From: Coniella vitis
Taxonomy: Eukaryota; Ascomycota; Sordariomycetes; Diaporthales; Schizoparmaceae
Length of the DNA stretch: 64,000 bases
Assembly (NCBI GenBank): GCA_011317545.1
Contig: WUJK01000014.1
Span: 248,001-312,000, forward strand
Direction of reading: 5' to 3'
Shown here: positions 12,057-26,899 of the stretch, piece by piece
Numbering within the stretch: the first letter of the stretch is position 1
How the letters are laid out: each line of letters begins with the position of its first letter
Program-made: the position numbers and the translations under genes
The notes under the pieces: model-generated
The model's input: the letters and a program-made list of their open reading frames with translations, nothing else
Told to the model about the DNA's origin: nothing
The model's database searches: none

Positions 12057-12749
12057 TCTAGTTTAATAAGCGTTTTATAGGTAGGAGGTATATTAAAGAA
12101 AAGGTTTATAAGATAGCGAAGGTTATAGCCTACTTTAGGAGCCTTAGGAAGGTATAATATAGCCCCCCTATAGCATCCCTCCGTAAGGCGGTTATAATAA
12201 TACTTATCCCGATACTTATATATATAGCGGATACTTAGTTTCGACCGGGCTATATACCTACGGTATAGCTTAAAAAGGCGGATTAACTACTAATAAAGGG
12301 CGCTAAAGGGGTACTACCGGTATAAAGGACGGTATATACGGTAGTAGCCCTTTATAAAGCGGGCCTCCCTATAGCTAGGCTTACGCTAGGAGTAGCGGTT
12401 CGCCGGGCCGCCTTATAATACGCTCTATTTAATATAAAGCACCCCCTTTATAAACGGATATACGCTCCTATAAGATATAACCTTAGGGTATTTAATATAC
12501 GCTTTATAAACGCTATATATAGCTTTCCTACTATATCTAAGCCGGCCCTATTAACCCCCCGGTATCCTAATTATATTATATTAAATCTTAATATTAGTTA
12601 CCCTAAGGAGGAAGTAGCTATATATTATAATATATAATATATAACCCTATTATCGGATATTACGGTAATATATACGGACGGCTTTAAGGTTTAAAAGGGA
12701 CTTAAGTAAAAGGTAGGCTATAAGTATATTATAATAAGGGATAAGGTAT

Positions 12750-13277
12750 TATAACGGGCTAGCCCTTATAGGGCTTTAGGAATTAACTAGCGTTCCTACG
12801 GCCGTCTCCGATATACGGAACCTTTCGCTTAAGCGGTTAAGGTAAAAGGTACGTAATCTTCTAAATACGTTTTAGAAGATCTAGTTAACTTATTAGGTAT
12901 ATCGGGCGAAGGCAATATTATAGGTAGGCCTATAATATTACCTCCCTTCTCTCCCTCTAATAACGTCGGACCCCTAAAGCTTACCCGTAATATTACTTTA
13001 TAAGCCGAAGTTTATACGGAAGGGGTATCTAAGACTTTTAGTACTCTATAGCTCGAACTTATAACCTTAGGATTTTTATTTAGAAGATATATAACGGGCT
13101 AGCCCCTATAGGGCTCTAGGAATTAACTAGCGTTCCTATAGCCGTCTCCGATATACGGAACCTTTCGCTTAGGCGGTTAAGGCAAAAGGTACGCAATCTT
13201 CTAAATACGTTTTAGAAGATCTAGTTAACTTATTAAGCACGTCGGGCGAAGGTAATATTATAGGTAAGCCTATAATA
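12750..13277 (-). mobile_element. Complete TRIM-1 element
   Basis: Two direct 188-bp repeats (12,750-12,937 and 13,090-13,277) enclose 152 bp of unique sequence, and the whole is flanked by GGTAT at 12,745-12,749 and 13,278-13,282. The host frame, seen uninterrupted near 53,770, continues across it. On the minus strand the internal part ends in a purine tract, GAGGGAGAGAAGGGAGG, directly before the second repeat (12,938-12,958), which is where an LTR element has its polypurine tract. Terminal repeats with TG and CA ends, a 5-bp duplication and no coding capacity fit a terminal-repeat retrotransposon in miniature (TRIM). No clear primer-binding site is seen. It is heavily RIP-mutated. Confidence 0.75.
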
Positions 13278-13937
13278 GGTATTTATTATTATTACTATTA
13301 AGGTATTCTACGAATACTTATACGTTTTCGATACTAAAGCGGTTAAAGCGCTTACGGGATTATAGTTAACGCTAGAAACGGTACTATTAGCGGTATTTAT
13401 CTATATAGATAGTACCTCGGTTATTTAGGGATTATAGGGTAATACGCTTATTACCTTATAATAGGCTTTCCGAAGCTTTTAGGCCCTTTATAAGTAATAC
13501 CTTACGGAGGGACGGTTAATAACTATCTTTTAAAGCCTTAGTTATATAAGTATAACTAGGAATAAGCTTATAAATACCCTTACGAAGAAGGGTATAATAC
13601 TCTCCCTAATAGGGCGGGTAGTAAGCCTTACTACCTCGGGTATACGGACCTTATATTGAAAGGGAATTAAGAGCTTTAAGAAGATATAATAAATATATTA
13701 GTAAATAATCTTATCTAATTAGTATAATACTTAGAGGCTAAGCTTTCGTATTATAGTATAGCCGGCCCTTTTACTAAGCTATTAATAGCTAGCTCTCTTT
13801 ATAATTATAAGGATTAATTATAGCGATTTTAAAGTATATTACTATCGGTTTAACCGGCTAGGGATAGGCTATTACTATAGAACGGGCTATTCTAATAAGC
13901 TTTCGCCTCGGTATTAAGTATACTATACGGTAATTAA

Positions 13938-16135
13938 GCGGAGGTAGCGGGATTAGCCGGAGGGACTAGCCGGGCCCCTTAATACCCCTTTCCGCGAAAT
14001 ATACTTATAGAAGGTACTTATAGATTACTAAGCGTAATCTACCTTCTTAGAAGTAGTTTATAAAGATTCTCTATAAATAATACCCTTATTATTATATATA
14101 TAGTAGGTATAATATAATCTACTACTTTATAAGAAAGCGGGTTTAATTAAGATCTTATACTATTAGCTATTAAGGTAGTTTATAGCTATATTATAGGCTA
14201 TCTAGGGCTAAAATATATTAAACTATATACGGTCGATTACCTAGCGTATAGCGGTATTAAGGGTATATAGCGTAGTATAACGGTCGGCGGGAGTATTTAA
14301 AGTAAGGGTAATTAAGCCGGGAAGTAATTATAATAAGCTTATAGCGCTAGGGGTATACTCCTACTTATAGGTAATACTAGCGCTAGTAGTAGTAGTAATA
14401 GCTATAATAGCCTAGCGCTAGTATTATTAGGGCTAGTATTATAGCTAATATTATTATTATTAGCGGTAGCGGGGTAGGATATAACGGGGGCGCTTTTAGA
14501 GCTATATAACCGGCTCTACCTCCTCCTCCGATTTACTAAACGATTCGGCGAAACCCTCCGCTAATACTTTATCGTAGGCTTCCTTAACTATATAAATAAT
14601 AGTACGGTAGGGAGTATTATTCTTACCCTCTTATAAGGCGTTATATAGCTAGCGGCTAACGGTTATTAGGTAATTAGCTAAAGGGGTATAGCTTTTACGT
14701 TAATAGCACTAATAATAGATATTACCCTTAATATCTTAGTAATTACTAAGCGATTTACCGGTAATTACCGAGATTAGATATTACTTATAAGGTATATTAC
14801 GCTAGGTTACGATATAACGGCTATTAGGAGTAGCTTCGCTAGCCTTTTATATCTTCTTACGTTTAATAGGGATAATAAAAGTAGTAGCCTTACCCTTATT
14901 CTTAATAATACTAATCTTCTTCTTACTAATCTTAGCTTTAGGCTAAGTATTAGTAATAGTAATAGCGTTAGTAATATAGGTAGTATAAGGAGGGTTAGCT
15001 TTAATAGGAGCTATTATCTTAATAGCCCTAGCCCTAATATTACTATTATTAATAATAGTAGTAGAATACTACTTCTTAGTAATAGGAGTATTAATAGGAG
15101 TAGAGGTAGGTATAGGGCGTTTATTACTAGTATTACCGGCGGTAATAGTACGGGTAATACTAATATCGTTATTATTACTACTACTACTACTACTACTATT
15201 ATCGTTTATATAGGTACGATTAGTATTACTACTAGTAATATAATTACTATCGTTATTAGTCTTATCCTAATAGGCTTCCTTATCGTCCTCCTCGGCGTTA
15301 TTATTACTAGGATATATATTAGTAATAGGCTCCTTATTACTAGAGGTATCCTCGGCCTATTCCTAACTATCTTAGAGTAAATCTACTTTATCTTCGCTAT
15401 TAGTATTATCCTTAATAGCTTCGGTACTACCCTTATCCTCGTCCTCGAGCTTAAGGGTATTATTAAGGGCCTTTTATAGGATATCTTTATCGCCTTTATC
15501 TTTATTATAAATATAGTTATTACTACTAAGTATATTAATAGTCGGCTTTATAGCGCTATATAGGAGTATACTATATATTATAGGGGCGGTACCCTTCTTA
15601 ATAGCTTTAGTTTCTATTAGTAAATATACCTATTAGTAATAGTTAATTAATAGTATTAGAACTTAGCTTTAGCGTAATATATTATACTTATTATACTATT
15701 TATATAGGTATCTTATAGGAAAGATATATTACTTTATAATAGCGCTAGATATAGTATTTATAGGAGCTTAAGCTAGTTTATATAGATTAATAGGGGTATT
15801 ATACGTTTTTTAGCTATACGGGTATTAATAGTATTCGTAGTATAGCGCGCTTTAGTATACTTAGCTATATAATAATTTAAAATATTAGTAAACTATTATA
15901 AGTCCTAGTATTCTATTAGGGAAGGTAGATACGCTTACTTCCTTTTTTAGAAGGTATTATAATAATAGTAATAGTAGTTATTATACTTAGGATTATAAAG
16001 GGGAGTATAATACGGCGGTAGCGATAATTAGTAATACTACTATACTACTATATAATAGATTAAGAAAGGAGGAGGGAGAAGGGAGGAGGAGGAGGGAGTT
16101 TAGATAAGCTATAATAGGTATAGGAGAAATATAGT
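13938..16135 (-). pseudogene. LINE-A ORF3 relic (antisense frame)
   Basis: Reverse complement of the ORF3 regions at 3,841-5,568 and 45,070-46,947: the basic Lys-rich and Ser-rich parts lie around 14,830-15,250 and the acidic part around 15,250-15,550. It converges tail to tail with ORF2, whose end lies near 13,970. RIP stops are frequent. Function unknown. The hairpin conserved upstream of ORF3 lies at 16,147-16,175. Confidence 0.45.
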
Positions 16136-16748
16136 AGATAGCGCTATACCCCTGCTATTAATAATAGTAGGGGTATAACTAGCTATAATAGCTATTATCT
16201 ATAACTATAGATAAAGGGCTAGCTATTATTAGCAGAAGGATATATACTTTTATAGATTAATAATAGTAAATACCTTAAGGTATATCTCTAATATATCTTA
16301 AGCTACTATTTTATACTATTATAAGGACGTTTATATTATATTAATAGCTTAATAGCTAGCTAGCTCTCTAGTATAACGCCCTTAGGCTACTATACTAGTA
16401 AGGTTATCGCTAGTATAACCGATATATAATATATATATAGTACGGCTTCGGAACTAGTCTCGGCCGGTATCTAACGTCTAGTAACTATACGGTAATACGC
16501 TAACCTAATAAAAACGTAGCTCTATACGGGCTATACTAATAGTATTATATAACTCTACTCTAAGACTAATCCCTAGAGTATTTAGCCTCTAGGATATAGC
16601 TAATACGCTATAAAGCAGCCTTCGGGCTGGGGTTATATTACGAATATATATGCTGGGTGGGTATATATACGCTCCTTAGTAGTATGATAGGTAGTATACG
16701 CCGAGATACCCCTTAGGAGGTGTGCTAGCGTAACTAGTCCGGCGTTAA

Positions 16749-16911
<163 letters not shown>

Positions 16912-17650
16912 ATAAGTATATTATAAGGAGCGGCTTTAAAAAGAATCCTTATATCCTACCTATACTATCGGCTAGATTAGAGGCTAGCCTTTCGAGTATA
17001 GCGTATAAGCTCCGCTAGGAGCCTAGCAGCTATACCTATAATAATTACTTAGCTATAATCCTATTAAAAGTATTAAGTAGATAAAAGGGGTTATTAAAGG
17101 TAGAGTATTATTTATAGGGTAATAGCGGAAGGGGTTAGATATATCGGAGTAGATCGGCTAATAGCCGGATCCGGTAGAAAGTTTTTAAATTCCTATTTAG
17201 CTATAATTAAGAGCTAGGAGTATACCCTCTTTATATAGAGATACTCTTTACTCTATAAAGGACCTTTAAAGGTATTAATTAACTTTTTTAAGGTTTTATC
17301 TATTATTAATAGGATTATCTCCCGGGCTATAAATATATATTATATACTTATAAGGAGGGTCCTAATTATATTAAAGGTAAGGGGGTTATCTTAACGAGTA
17401 ATAATATCCTTCTATACTTATAGCGTAATACTACGGTATTTCTTCTATTATATAGGAGAATATATTAATTCCCTAAGCGGCGGAGGGCCGCTTTATATCC
17501 TATCCGTAGGGAGGGCTTCCTATAAGGCTATCCTACGACCGTATTTACCTATATATAAATAGGTCTAGTATTAGTAAATTATTAGTAAAACCGCGTATAT
17601 CCTTAATAAAAGCAGGCGTATACGAGAGAAGTATCGGGAAAGATAATATA
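16912..17650 (-). mobile_element. LINE-A fragment, 5' part
   Basis: The inverted copy of the LINE-A 5' region (compare 48,386-49,150): ORF1 sequence running to the 5' end near 17,643. It is followed by TTTATAACTAT at 17,651-17,661, the partner of the duplication at 3,177-3,187. It is therefore probably the head of the minus-strand copy whose 3' part lies at 3,188-5,568, with the plus-strand full-length copy between them. Confidence 0.65.
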
Positions 17651-18941
17651 TTTATAACTATATATAAATATTATATTTATATTACTTTTAAGCTATATAT
17701 AATACCTTTCGCTTTCCCGTTTTTATTATATTAGTATTAGATTATAGCTCCGTATATTATAATACTTTATATAGCTATTATATAAACCTGCTTAATATAA
17801 TCGCTATTATAACCTTATATTAACGCTATAATTCTTATAAATATAAACTTTTAGGTTTTTATCTTTTTTTAAGCTCCTTAAAATATTATTATTATCTTAG
17901 CTTTTTATCTAATTATATACCGAGGAATTATATAGATTCTGCTAGCTTAATATATATATTATTTAGCTATATATTCTCCGTTAAACTTTAATATCCCCTA
18001 GTAAAGTATATAAATTCGCTCTTTTAAAAGGCGAATATTATCTTATATCTCCTTGATTATAACTCGTAGATTATATATACGTTATATAACCGCTAATAAT
18101 TCTCTATTATTATTATACCTATTATAAAAATATATATATCGTTAGTAAACCCTATTACTAATATCCTAACTACTTTAAATTCCTTATATAATAATAAGAT
18201 ATATAGAATAAAGAGGATAAGGGATAATAATAGTTCGTATAATACTCTTATATATATTTTTCGTAATAAAAATATTATTTTATTAAAGTGAAGTATTATT
18301 ACTTTCTCCGATAAATAGCTTTTAACTTAATATATTATTTAAATAGGGAATCTCTTCTCTTTTAATACTCTAATTCTTCTTTTATATATTATATAATCGA
18401 AAGCCTCTATAATATCTAACTAATAAAGAGTTATAATTAATTTATAGTTTTATATTATAAATACTATTCTAATAATAATTTAAATTCTAAGATGTATTAA
18501 AAATATTCTATAATTACTAATTTACTCTTTAAATAATAGATTATACTCTTCCGCTATATTTATAATATAATTTCCTACTATTTTCCTTATAACCTTCCCG
18601 ATATAGCTTAATAATGTAATCGATCGGTATATATTAGCCTTCCGTTATTCTTCTTCTATTTTTTTAGGTTTTTAAAAGACTAATATTCTTATTTTATAAA
18701 AACGTTATAAGAAATATATTAGCTTAAAGCTTATATTAATAATATCTATTAATACTTAAGCTAATACCGGCTTATATATATTTTTAAAATCTAGTTAAAA
18801 TCTTAATTAATTTAATATTTTATAAAATCTATATTATTTCTATAGTATTTATATATCTTTATACTTTAAACTATATTATATAAGAGTTTTCTCTAATATT
18901 TAAGAGATCTACTTCCGGGTTTAGAAAGAACTTTACTAGTA
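17651..18941 (-). mobile_element. LINE-B, middle part of the first copy (RT region)
   Basis: Continues the LINE-B copy that broke at 3,187 and matches 33,330-34,640. Read on the minus strand it contains the reverse transcriptase core: a mutated GxPQGSPLSPILF block around 18,190-18,240 and the catalytic FVDD block, reading GFTND, at 18,137-18,152. It ends at 18,941 in AACTTTACTAGTA, which is repeated at 28,624-28,636 on the other side of the LINE-A inserted here. The clade resembles Tad1-like fungal LINEs and is distinct from LINE-A, which has YADD. Confidence 0.65.
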
Positions 18942-20494
18942 TTTATTTATTTATTTATTTAATTAAATTAACGCCGGACTAGTTACGCTAGCATACCTCC
19001 TAAGGGGTATCTCGGCGTATACTGCCTATCGTACTACTAAGGAGCGTATATATACCTACCTAGTATATATATTCGTAATATAACCCCAGCCCGAAGGCTG
19101 CTTTATAGCGTATTAGCTACGTCCTAGAGGCTAAATACTCCAGGGATTAGTCTTAGAGCAGAGTTATATAATACTATTAGTATAGCCCGTATAGAGCTAC
19201 GTTTTTATTAGGTTAGCGTATTACCGTATAGTTACTAGACGTTAGATACCGGCCGAGACTAGTTCCGAAGCCGTATTATATACGTATTATACGTCGACTA
19301 TTCTAGCGATAACCTTACTAGTATAATAGCCTAAGGGCGCTATACTAGAGAGCTAGCTAGCTGCTAAGCTATTAATATAATATAAATACCCTTATAATAG
19401 TATAGAATAGTAGCTTAAGATATATTAGAGATATACCTTAAGGCGTTTACTATTATTAATCTATAAAAGTACGTATTCTTCTACTAATAATAGCTAGCCC
19501 TTTATCTATAGTTATAAATAATAGCTATTATAGCTAGTTATACCCCTATTATTATTAATAGTAGGGGTATAGCGCTATCTGCTATATTTCTCCTACGCCT
19601 ATTATAGTTTATCTAAACTCCCTCTTCCTCCTCCCTTCTCCCTCCTCCTTTCTTAATCTATTATATAGTAGTATAATAATATTACTAACTATCGCCGCCG
19701 CTATATTATACTCCCCTCTATAATCCTAAGTATAATAACTACTATTACTACTATTATAATACCTTTTAAAAAAGGAAGTAAGTATATCTACCTTTCCTAA
19801 TCGAATACTAGGACTTATAGCAGTCTACTAATATTTTAAATTAATATATAGCTAAGTATATTAAAGCGCGCTATACTATAAATATTATTAATACCCGTAT
19901 AGCTAAAAAACGTATAATACTCCTATTAATCTATATAAACTAGCTTAAGCTCCTATAAATACCGTATTTAGCGCTATTATAAAGTAGTATATCCTTCTTA
20001 TAAGATACCTATATAAATAGTATAATAAGCGTAGTATATTATACTAAAGCTAAGTTCTAATATTATTAATTAACTATTACTAATAAGTATATTTACTAAT
20101 AGAAACTAACGCTATTAAGAAGGGTACCGCTCCTATAATATATAGTATACTCCTATATAGCGCTATAAAGCCGACTACTAATATACTTAATAGTAATAAC
20201 TATATTTATAACGAAGATAAGGGTAATAAAGATATCCTATAAAAGGCCCTTTATAATACCTTTAAGCTCGAAGATAAGGATAAAGGTAATACTAAAGCTG
20301 CTAAGGATAGTATTAATAGTAAAGATAAGGTAGATTTGCTCCGAGATAGCTAGGAATAGGCCGAAGATACCTTTAGTAACGAGGAGCCTATTATTAATAT
20401 ATATACTAGTAATAATAACGCCGAGGAGGATAATAAGGAGGCCTGCTAGGATAAGGCTAATAACGATAGTAATTATATTACTAGTAGTGATACT

Positions 20495-21249
<755 letters not shown>

Positions 21250-22505
21250 GTAGTAATACTAATCGTACTTATATAGATAATAGTAATAGTAGTAGTAGTA
21301 GTAGTAACGATAACGATATCGGTATCGCCCGTACTACTACCGCCGGTAATACTAGTAATAAACGCCCTACGCCTACCTCTACTCCTATTAGTACTCCTAT
21401 TACTAAGAAATAGCGTTCTACTACTATTACTAGTAGTAATAATATTAAGGCTAGGGCTATTAAGATAGTAGCTCTTATTAAAGTTAACCCTCCTTATACT
21501 ACCTATACTATTAACGCTATTATTATTACTAATACTTAACTTAAGGCTAAGATTAGTAAGAAGAAGATTAGTATTACTAAGAATAAGGGTAAGGCTATTA
21601 CTCCTATTACCCCTATTAAACGTAAGAAGATATAAAAGGCTAGCGAAGCTACTCCTAATAGCCGTCGTATTATAACCTAGCGCGATATACCTTATAAATA
21701 ATATCTAGTTTCGGTAATTACCGGTAAGTTACTTAGTAATTATTAAGATATCGAGGGTAATACCTATTACTAATACTATTAGTATAAGGGCTATACCCCT
21801 TTAACTAATTACCTAGTAATCGTTAGCCGTTAGCTATATAACGCCCTATAAGAAGGTAAGGATAATACTCCCTATTATATTATTATTCGTATAGCTAAGG
21901 AGGCTTACGATAAAATACTAGCGGAGGGCCTTGCCGAGTCGTTTAATAAGTCGGAGGAGGAGGTAAAGCCGGTTATATAGCTCTAAAAGCGCCCCCGCTA
22001 TATTCTACCCCGCTACCGCTAGTAGTAATAATATTAGCTATAACACTAGCCTTAGTAATATTAGCGCTAAGCTATTATAGCTATTACTACTATTACTAGC
22101 GCTAGTACTACCTATAAGCAGGAGTACGCCCCTAACGCTATAAGCTTATTATAATTACTTCCCGGCTTAATTACCCCTACCCTAGGTACTCCCGCTAACC
22201 GCTATACCGCGCTACGCGCCCTTAATAATATTATACGTTAGGTAATCGACCGTATATAGTTTAATATACTTTAGCCCTAGATAGCCTATTATACGGCTAT
22301 AAACTACCCTAATAGCTAATAATATAAGATCCTAATTAAACCCGCTTTCCTATAGAATAATAGACCGTATTATACCTATTATATATATAGTAATAAGGGT
22401 ATTATTTATAGAGAATCTTTATAAACTACTTTTAAGAAGGTAGAGTATACTTAGTAGTTTATAAATACCCTTTATAAATATATTTCGCAGAAAGGGGTAT
22501 TAGGG

Positions 22506-23143
22506 TATAAGACTATATAACTATATATAAGAATGCTTACGTAATATAAATATCTATTTTATAACTATAACACTATAATACGCCTGTATACTAAAGTTAT
22601 AGCTATATAACTACCCAAATAAGCTTAAAATAAGCAAAAGAAAGCAGAAGAATTTAAAATCTCTTAATTAAATACTTTTAAATAACTTTCGCTAATATCT
22701 TAATAACTAGACGGGTATATAAGCTATAACTAATATATTTATAATTAGTATAGGGTATATATCTATATACTATAATAAAATGTATAGGGTTGATTACGTA
22801 AGCAATGACGCTAGCAGAAGGTGCTAGAAGATACTCGAATCTTTCAAGCCGCGTAATCACTTGCTATACTCGCTACGCGGAAGAATATATCTCTCCAGTC
22901 CTTACCAACTGGAATAACTAAATAATACGCATTTATAATCAATATTATAAATTAATTAAAAGAAGATTCGAGAATATAGCTTAAGAATAACTATAAATAT
23001 AGGGATTCCTTCCGACTTAAAGATAGATAGTAATAAAAAAAAAGTCAATAAGTACTTCGATATAATATAACTACTATCAACCCTCTTCTTTATTCTTTAA
23101 TCCCCTCGATTCTTTTTACTATTATATATTATAACCTCCAACA
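22506..23143 (-). mobile_element. Solo LTR-2 (subtype 1)
   Basis: A 638-bp LTR in reverse orientation, from TATAAGAC at the left to CCTCCAACA at the right (TGTTGGAGG in sense), flanked by TAGGG at 22,501-22,505 and 23,144-23,148. The empty site GTATTAAGGGGCCCGG at 46,915 confirms it. It contains repeated GAA-type heat-shock units near 22,817-22,845. Its middle part (TTCCGACTTAAAG) matches the copy at the right edge of the window rather than the copies at 30,692, 38,587 and 52,781. The 60-codon minus-strand frame inside it is a chance opening. Confidence 0.85.
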
Positions 23144-23148
23144 TAGGG

Positions 23149-26100
23149 GGCCCGGCTAGGCCCTTTAGCTAATCCTACTACCTCCGCCTAACTACTATAT
23201 AATATACCTAATACCGAAGCGAAAGCTTATTAAAATAGCCCGTTCTATAATAATAGCCTATCCCTAGCCGACTAAACCGATAGTAATACGCTTTAAAATC
23301 GCTATAACTAATCCTTATAGCTATAAAGAGAGCTAGCTATTAATAGCTTAGCAAAAGGGCCGGCTATATTATAGTATAAAAGCTTAGCCCCTAAACGCTA
23401 TATTAGCTAGATAAAACTACCTATTAATAGGTTTATTACGTTTTCTTAGAGCTCCTAATTCCTTCTCGATATAGGGTCTATATACCTAAGGTAGTAAAGC
23501 TTACTACCCGCCCTATTAGGGAGAGTATTATACCCCTCTTTATAAGGGTATTTATAAGCTCGTTCCTAGCTATACTTATATAACTAGGGCTTTAGAGGAT
23601 AATTACTAACCGTCCCTCCGTAAGGTATTACTTATAAAGGGCTTAAAAGCTTTAAAAAGCCTATTATAAGGTAATAGGCGTATTACCCCGTAATCCCTAG
23701 ATAACCGAGGTACTATCTATATAGATAAATACTACTAATAATACTATTTCTAGCGTTAGCCGTAATCCCGTAAGCGCCCTAACCGCCTTAATATTAAAAA
23801 CGTATAAATACTTATAGAATACTCTAATAATAATAATAATAAATACCCTATCCCTTACTATAATATACCTATAGCTTACCCTATACTTAGGTCCCTTTTA
23901 AACTTTAGAGCCGTCCGTATATATTACCGTAATATCCGGTAGTAGGGTTATATACTATATATTATAATATATAGCTACTTCCTCTTTAAGGTAACCGATA
24001 TTAGGGTTTAATATAATATAGTTAGGATACCGGGGGGTTAATAGAGCCGGCCTAGGTATAATAGGAAAGCTATATATAGCGTCTATAAAGCGTATATTAA
24101 ATACCCCAAGGTTATATTCTATAAGAGTATATATCCGTTTATAAAAGGGGTACCTTATATCTAATAGGGTATATTATAAGCCGGCCCGGCGAACCGCCGC
24201 TCCTAATATAAGCTTAGCTATAGGGAGGCCCGCTTTATAAAGGGCTATTACCGTATATACTATCCTCTACGCCGGTAATACCCCTTTAGCGCCCTTTATT
24301 AATAGTTAATCCGCCTTCTTAAGCTATACCGTAAGCGTATAGCCCGGTTAAAACTAAGCGTCCGCTATATATATAAGTATCGGGATAAGTATTACTATAA
24401 CCGCCTTACGGAGGGACGCTATAGGGGGGCTATATTATACCTTCCTAAAGCTCCTAAGGTAAGCTATAACCTTTGCTATTTTATAAACCCTTTCCTTAAT
24501 ATACCTCCTACCCGTAAAACGCTTATTAAACTAAAAACCTAATTAATAGAAGCTAGCTACCTTAGAATAAAAGGGTATACTAATAATAGGCTTTATACGC
24601 TTACCGCCTATTATAATAGCCGGCTATACCGCCTCCCTATGCTTTAAAAAGTAGAAAACTTCTATTTTCTCCGCTACGAATTATATTATATTCCTTAAAA
24701 GCCTAGTTATTAACGCTCGCTATATCCGCTTCTAATAATACTATATTTTTCTCCGCGCTATTAAATATATAAAGGAAGAGAATATCGTCCGTATAATAGA
24801 AATACCTATTATTACCCTATAGAATAAGTTTAGAGAGGTAGATTATATATAATACCGGCGAGAGAGGTAAGCTCTAGGGTATATTATATCTTACCGAGGA
24901 GAAACCCGTCGTCGACCTATCTAAGCGGACCTATATTAGCTATATTATTAGGAAGGAGGTTATTAGACTTAATAATAGGAGTAGGAAACTAAGGATATAT
25001 AGCTAAATAACTAATCTATTAGGGAGGATAGTATTAAACGCCCCTTATATATCCCTAATTATTATTATAATAACCTACTCTTAGAAGAGTATTAGCTCGA
25101 TATTATATATAAATACCGCTATAAGGTTTATTATAGAGCGTTTTAATAGCGCCTTATAATACTATAGGTTAAGGACCCCTTTAATAAGTAGGATCTAGGA
25201 GAGCTTATATATAACTAGCCTTTCGAGCCCTTTAGAAAAGGTAGAAAGGAGAGTAATAAGCTTATATAACCTAGGGCTATTTATATCCCTTTTACCTAGC
25301 TTAAAATATATCGATACTTTAGTATAGTATTAAGGTAGAGGAAAGTAACCTATAATAAGGTAATAATTATAAAGCTAAATTAAAAGGGGGCTAATATTAT
25401 CCTAATACTCCTTTAATAGGGAAATTAAGGCGTTATTTACCCTAGGAGAGGTAGATTTAACTCGGATAATATATTCCTCTACCTCCTTAAGCGTAACTAT
25501 ATAGCTTTATTAAAAATAGGCTTTAAAAGTATCTTAGCCCTTAAATAGGTCCCTAATTAGATTATTATTATTAGAGAATTACTATAGAATCTTATCTTAT
25601 AATAAGCTTGCTTTCTTAATAGGGTCCTTATATAATATACCGTCCCTTATATATAGCAGGGGAGCTTATAGCGGTATAGTTAGCTTATACTACCCCGCTA
25701 TCCCGAAGATATTTATATCCGAAGCTATTATATTAATCCTACCTTATTAAAAGGCTTACTAATATATTCGAATAGCCCCCTTAAAGGTATTCTTAGCTAT
25801 TTAAAACTCCTTTAAATAAATCCGATAATTATATCGGGCCCTAATATATACCCGGTATACCTCCTTTACCCTATTATCCTATTAAGGGGCTCGGGAGTAA
25901 GGTTATAGCTACCGCCCTATTATCTTTAAGGCCTTACCTTAAAGGTAATCTAAATAGGTTACCTAATCGTTTAGAAAAGCCGGGCTCTCCGCTTATAAAA
26001 GGAGCGGTATATCTATTAGCCCTATTTCTAAAAGGCCCTTAAAAGCCGGGAGGGATTATAAGTCTACTTATAGCTATATTAGTTATTCCTAGGGGAGCGG

Positions 26101-26880
26101 AGGATTACTACCGATAATTATAATAAGGGTTTTGTAATTAGAGCTAGTATATATATTAGGAGTAACCTTTATAGCTATATTTAGAATATTAAAGAAGATT
26201 AAATCAAAAACCCCCCCTTAGATATATAAAGGGATACCCGGGGTATTTATAAAGAATATATCTCTAAATAGTATTTAGTTTTTAACCCGGTTATTACCCC
26301 TTTCCTTAAGCTTACCCGGCTTATAAGGAGTATAAATTATTATAAAATCGCTCCTAACTACCTATCTCTATATAGGTAGACTATTTAGTATATAATCGAG
26401 TATTATATCCTCCTTAAGCGCCTAGTAAACGTTAATTAAAAGGACCCTTAATACTTTTAGCTAAAGTCCGTCCCTTATAATAAGGGGATATTATTACTTT
26501 ATATATAGCCTATAACCCCGTTATATATATATTAAGACCTAGGGCCTATTACCGAGTAACTCCTACCGCCTTTCCTTATAATAGGCTATTAAATCCCCTC
26601 TCTAGTTATCTACCGGCGAGAAAAGCTTATAAGCAGGGTACCTTTAAGTTCTTATATTATATATTATATATAGCTCCTAAACCTATATAACGTTTACCCC
26701 CTACTTAGTATAAAATATTAGTAGTATAATATAGGTAGATTATTTCTTCCCTATATTCGCCTAAGTAATTACAAAAGGAGCCCCCCGGCTATCGGAAGGG
26801 TATATCCTATTTATATATAGGGGGAGTAATAGTATTTAAGCCCCTTTAGGAGCTAAGGATTATAATTATATCGTTATCGT
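23149..26880 (-). pseudogene. LINE-A ORF2 (endonuclease-RT-RNase H) relic
   Basis: Read on the minus strand. The endonuclease has a mutated GDFN (SDF) near 26,335-26,360. The reverse transcriptase site keeps both aspartates (YYTDD) at about 24,780-24,805. RNase H keeps YTDGS at about 23,905-23,928. This is the copy with the best-preserved catalytic residues, yet TAA and TAG codons interrupt it throughout. The RT and RNase H blocks are 871 bp apart, against 873 bp in the copy at 39,641, so small indels have also broken the frame. LINE ORF2 proteins nick the target and copy the RNA at the nick. Confidence 0.65.
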
Positions 26881-26899
26881 CTTTAACTATATCCGCTAG

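Noticed and set aside
11883..12080. 65-codon open frame on the plus strand
   Set aside because: It lies almost wholly in the TRIM-1 repeat, whose other copies are closed in this frame; a chance opening in non-coding DNA.
13045..13062. Pol III B box in the TRIM-1 interior (AGTTCGAGCT-like on the minus strand)
   Set aside because: No A box or cloverleaf at the right distance; similarity limited to about 8 bases.
22678..22860. 60-codon open frame on the minus strand
   Set aside because: Inside the solo LTR-2; LTRs of this family show no conserved frame.
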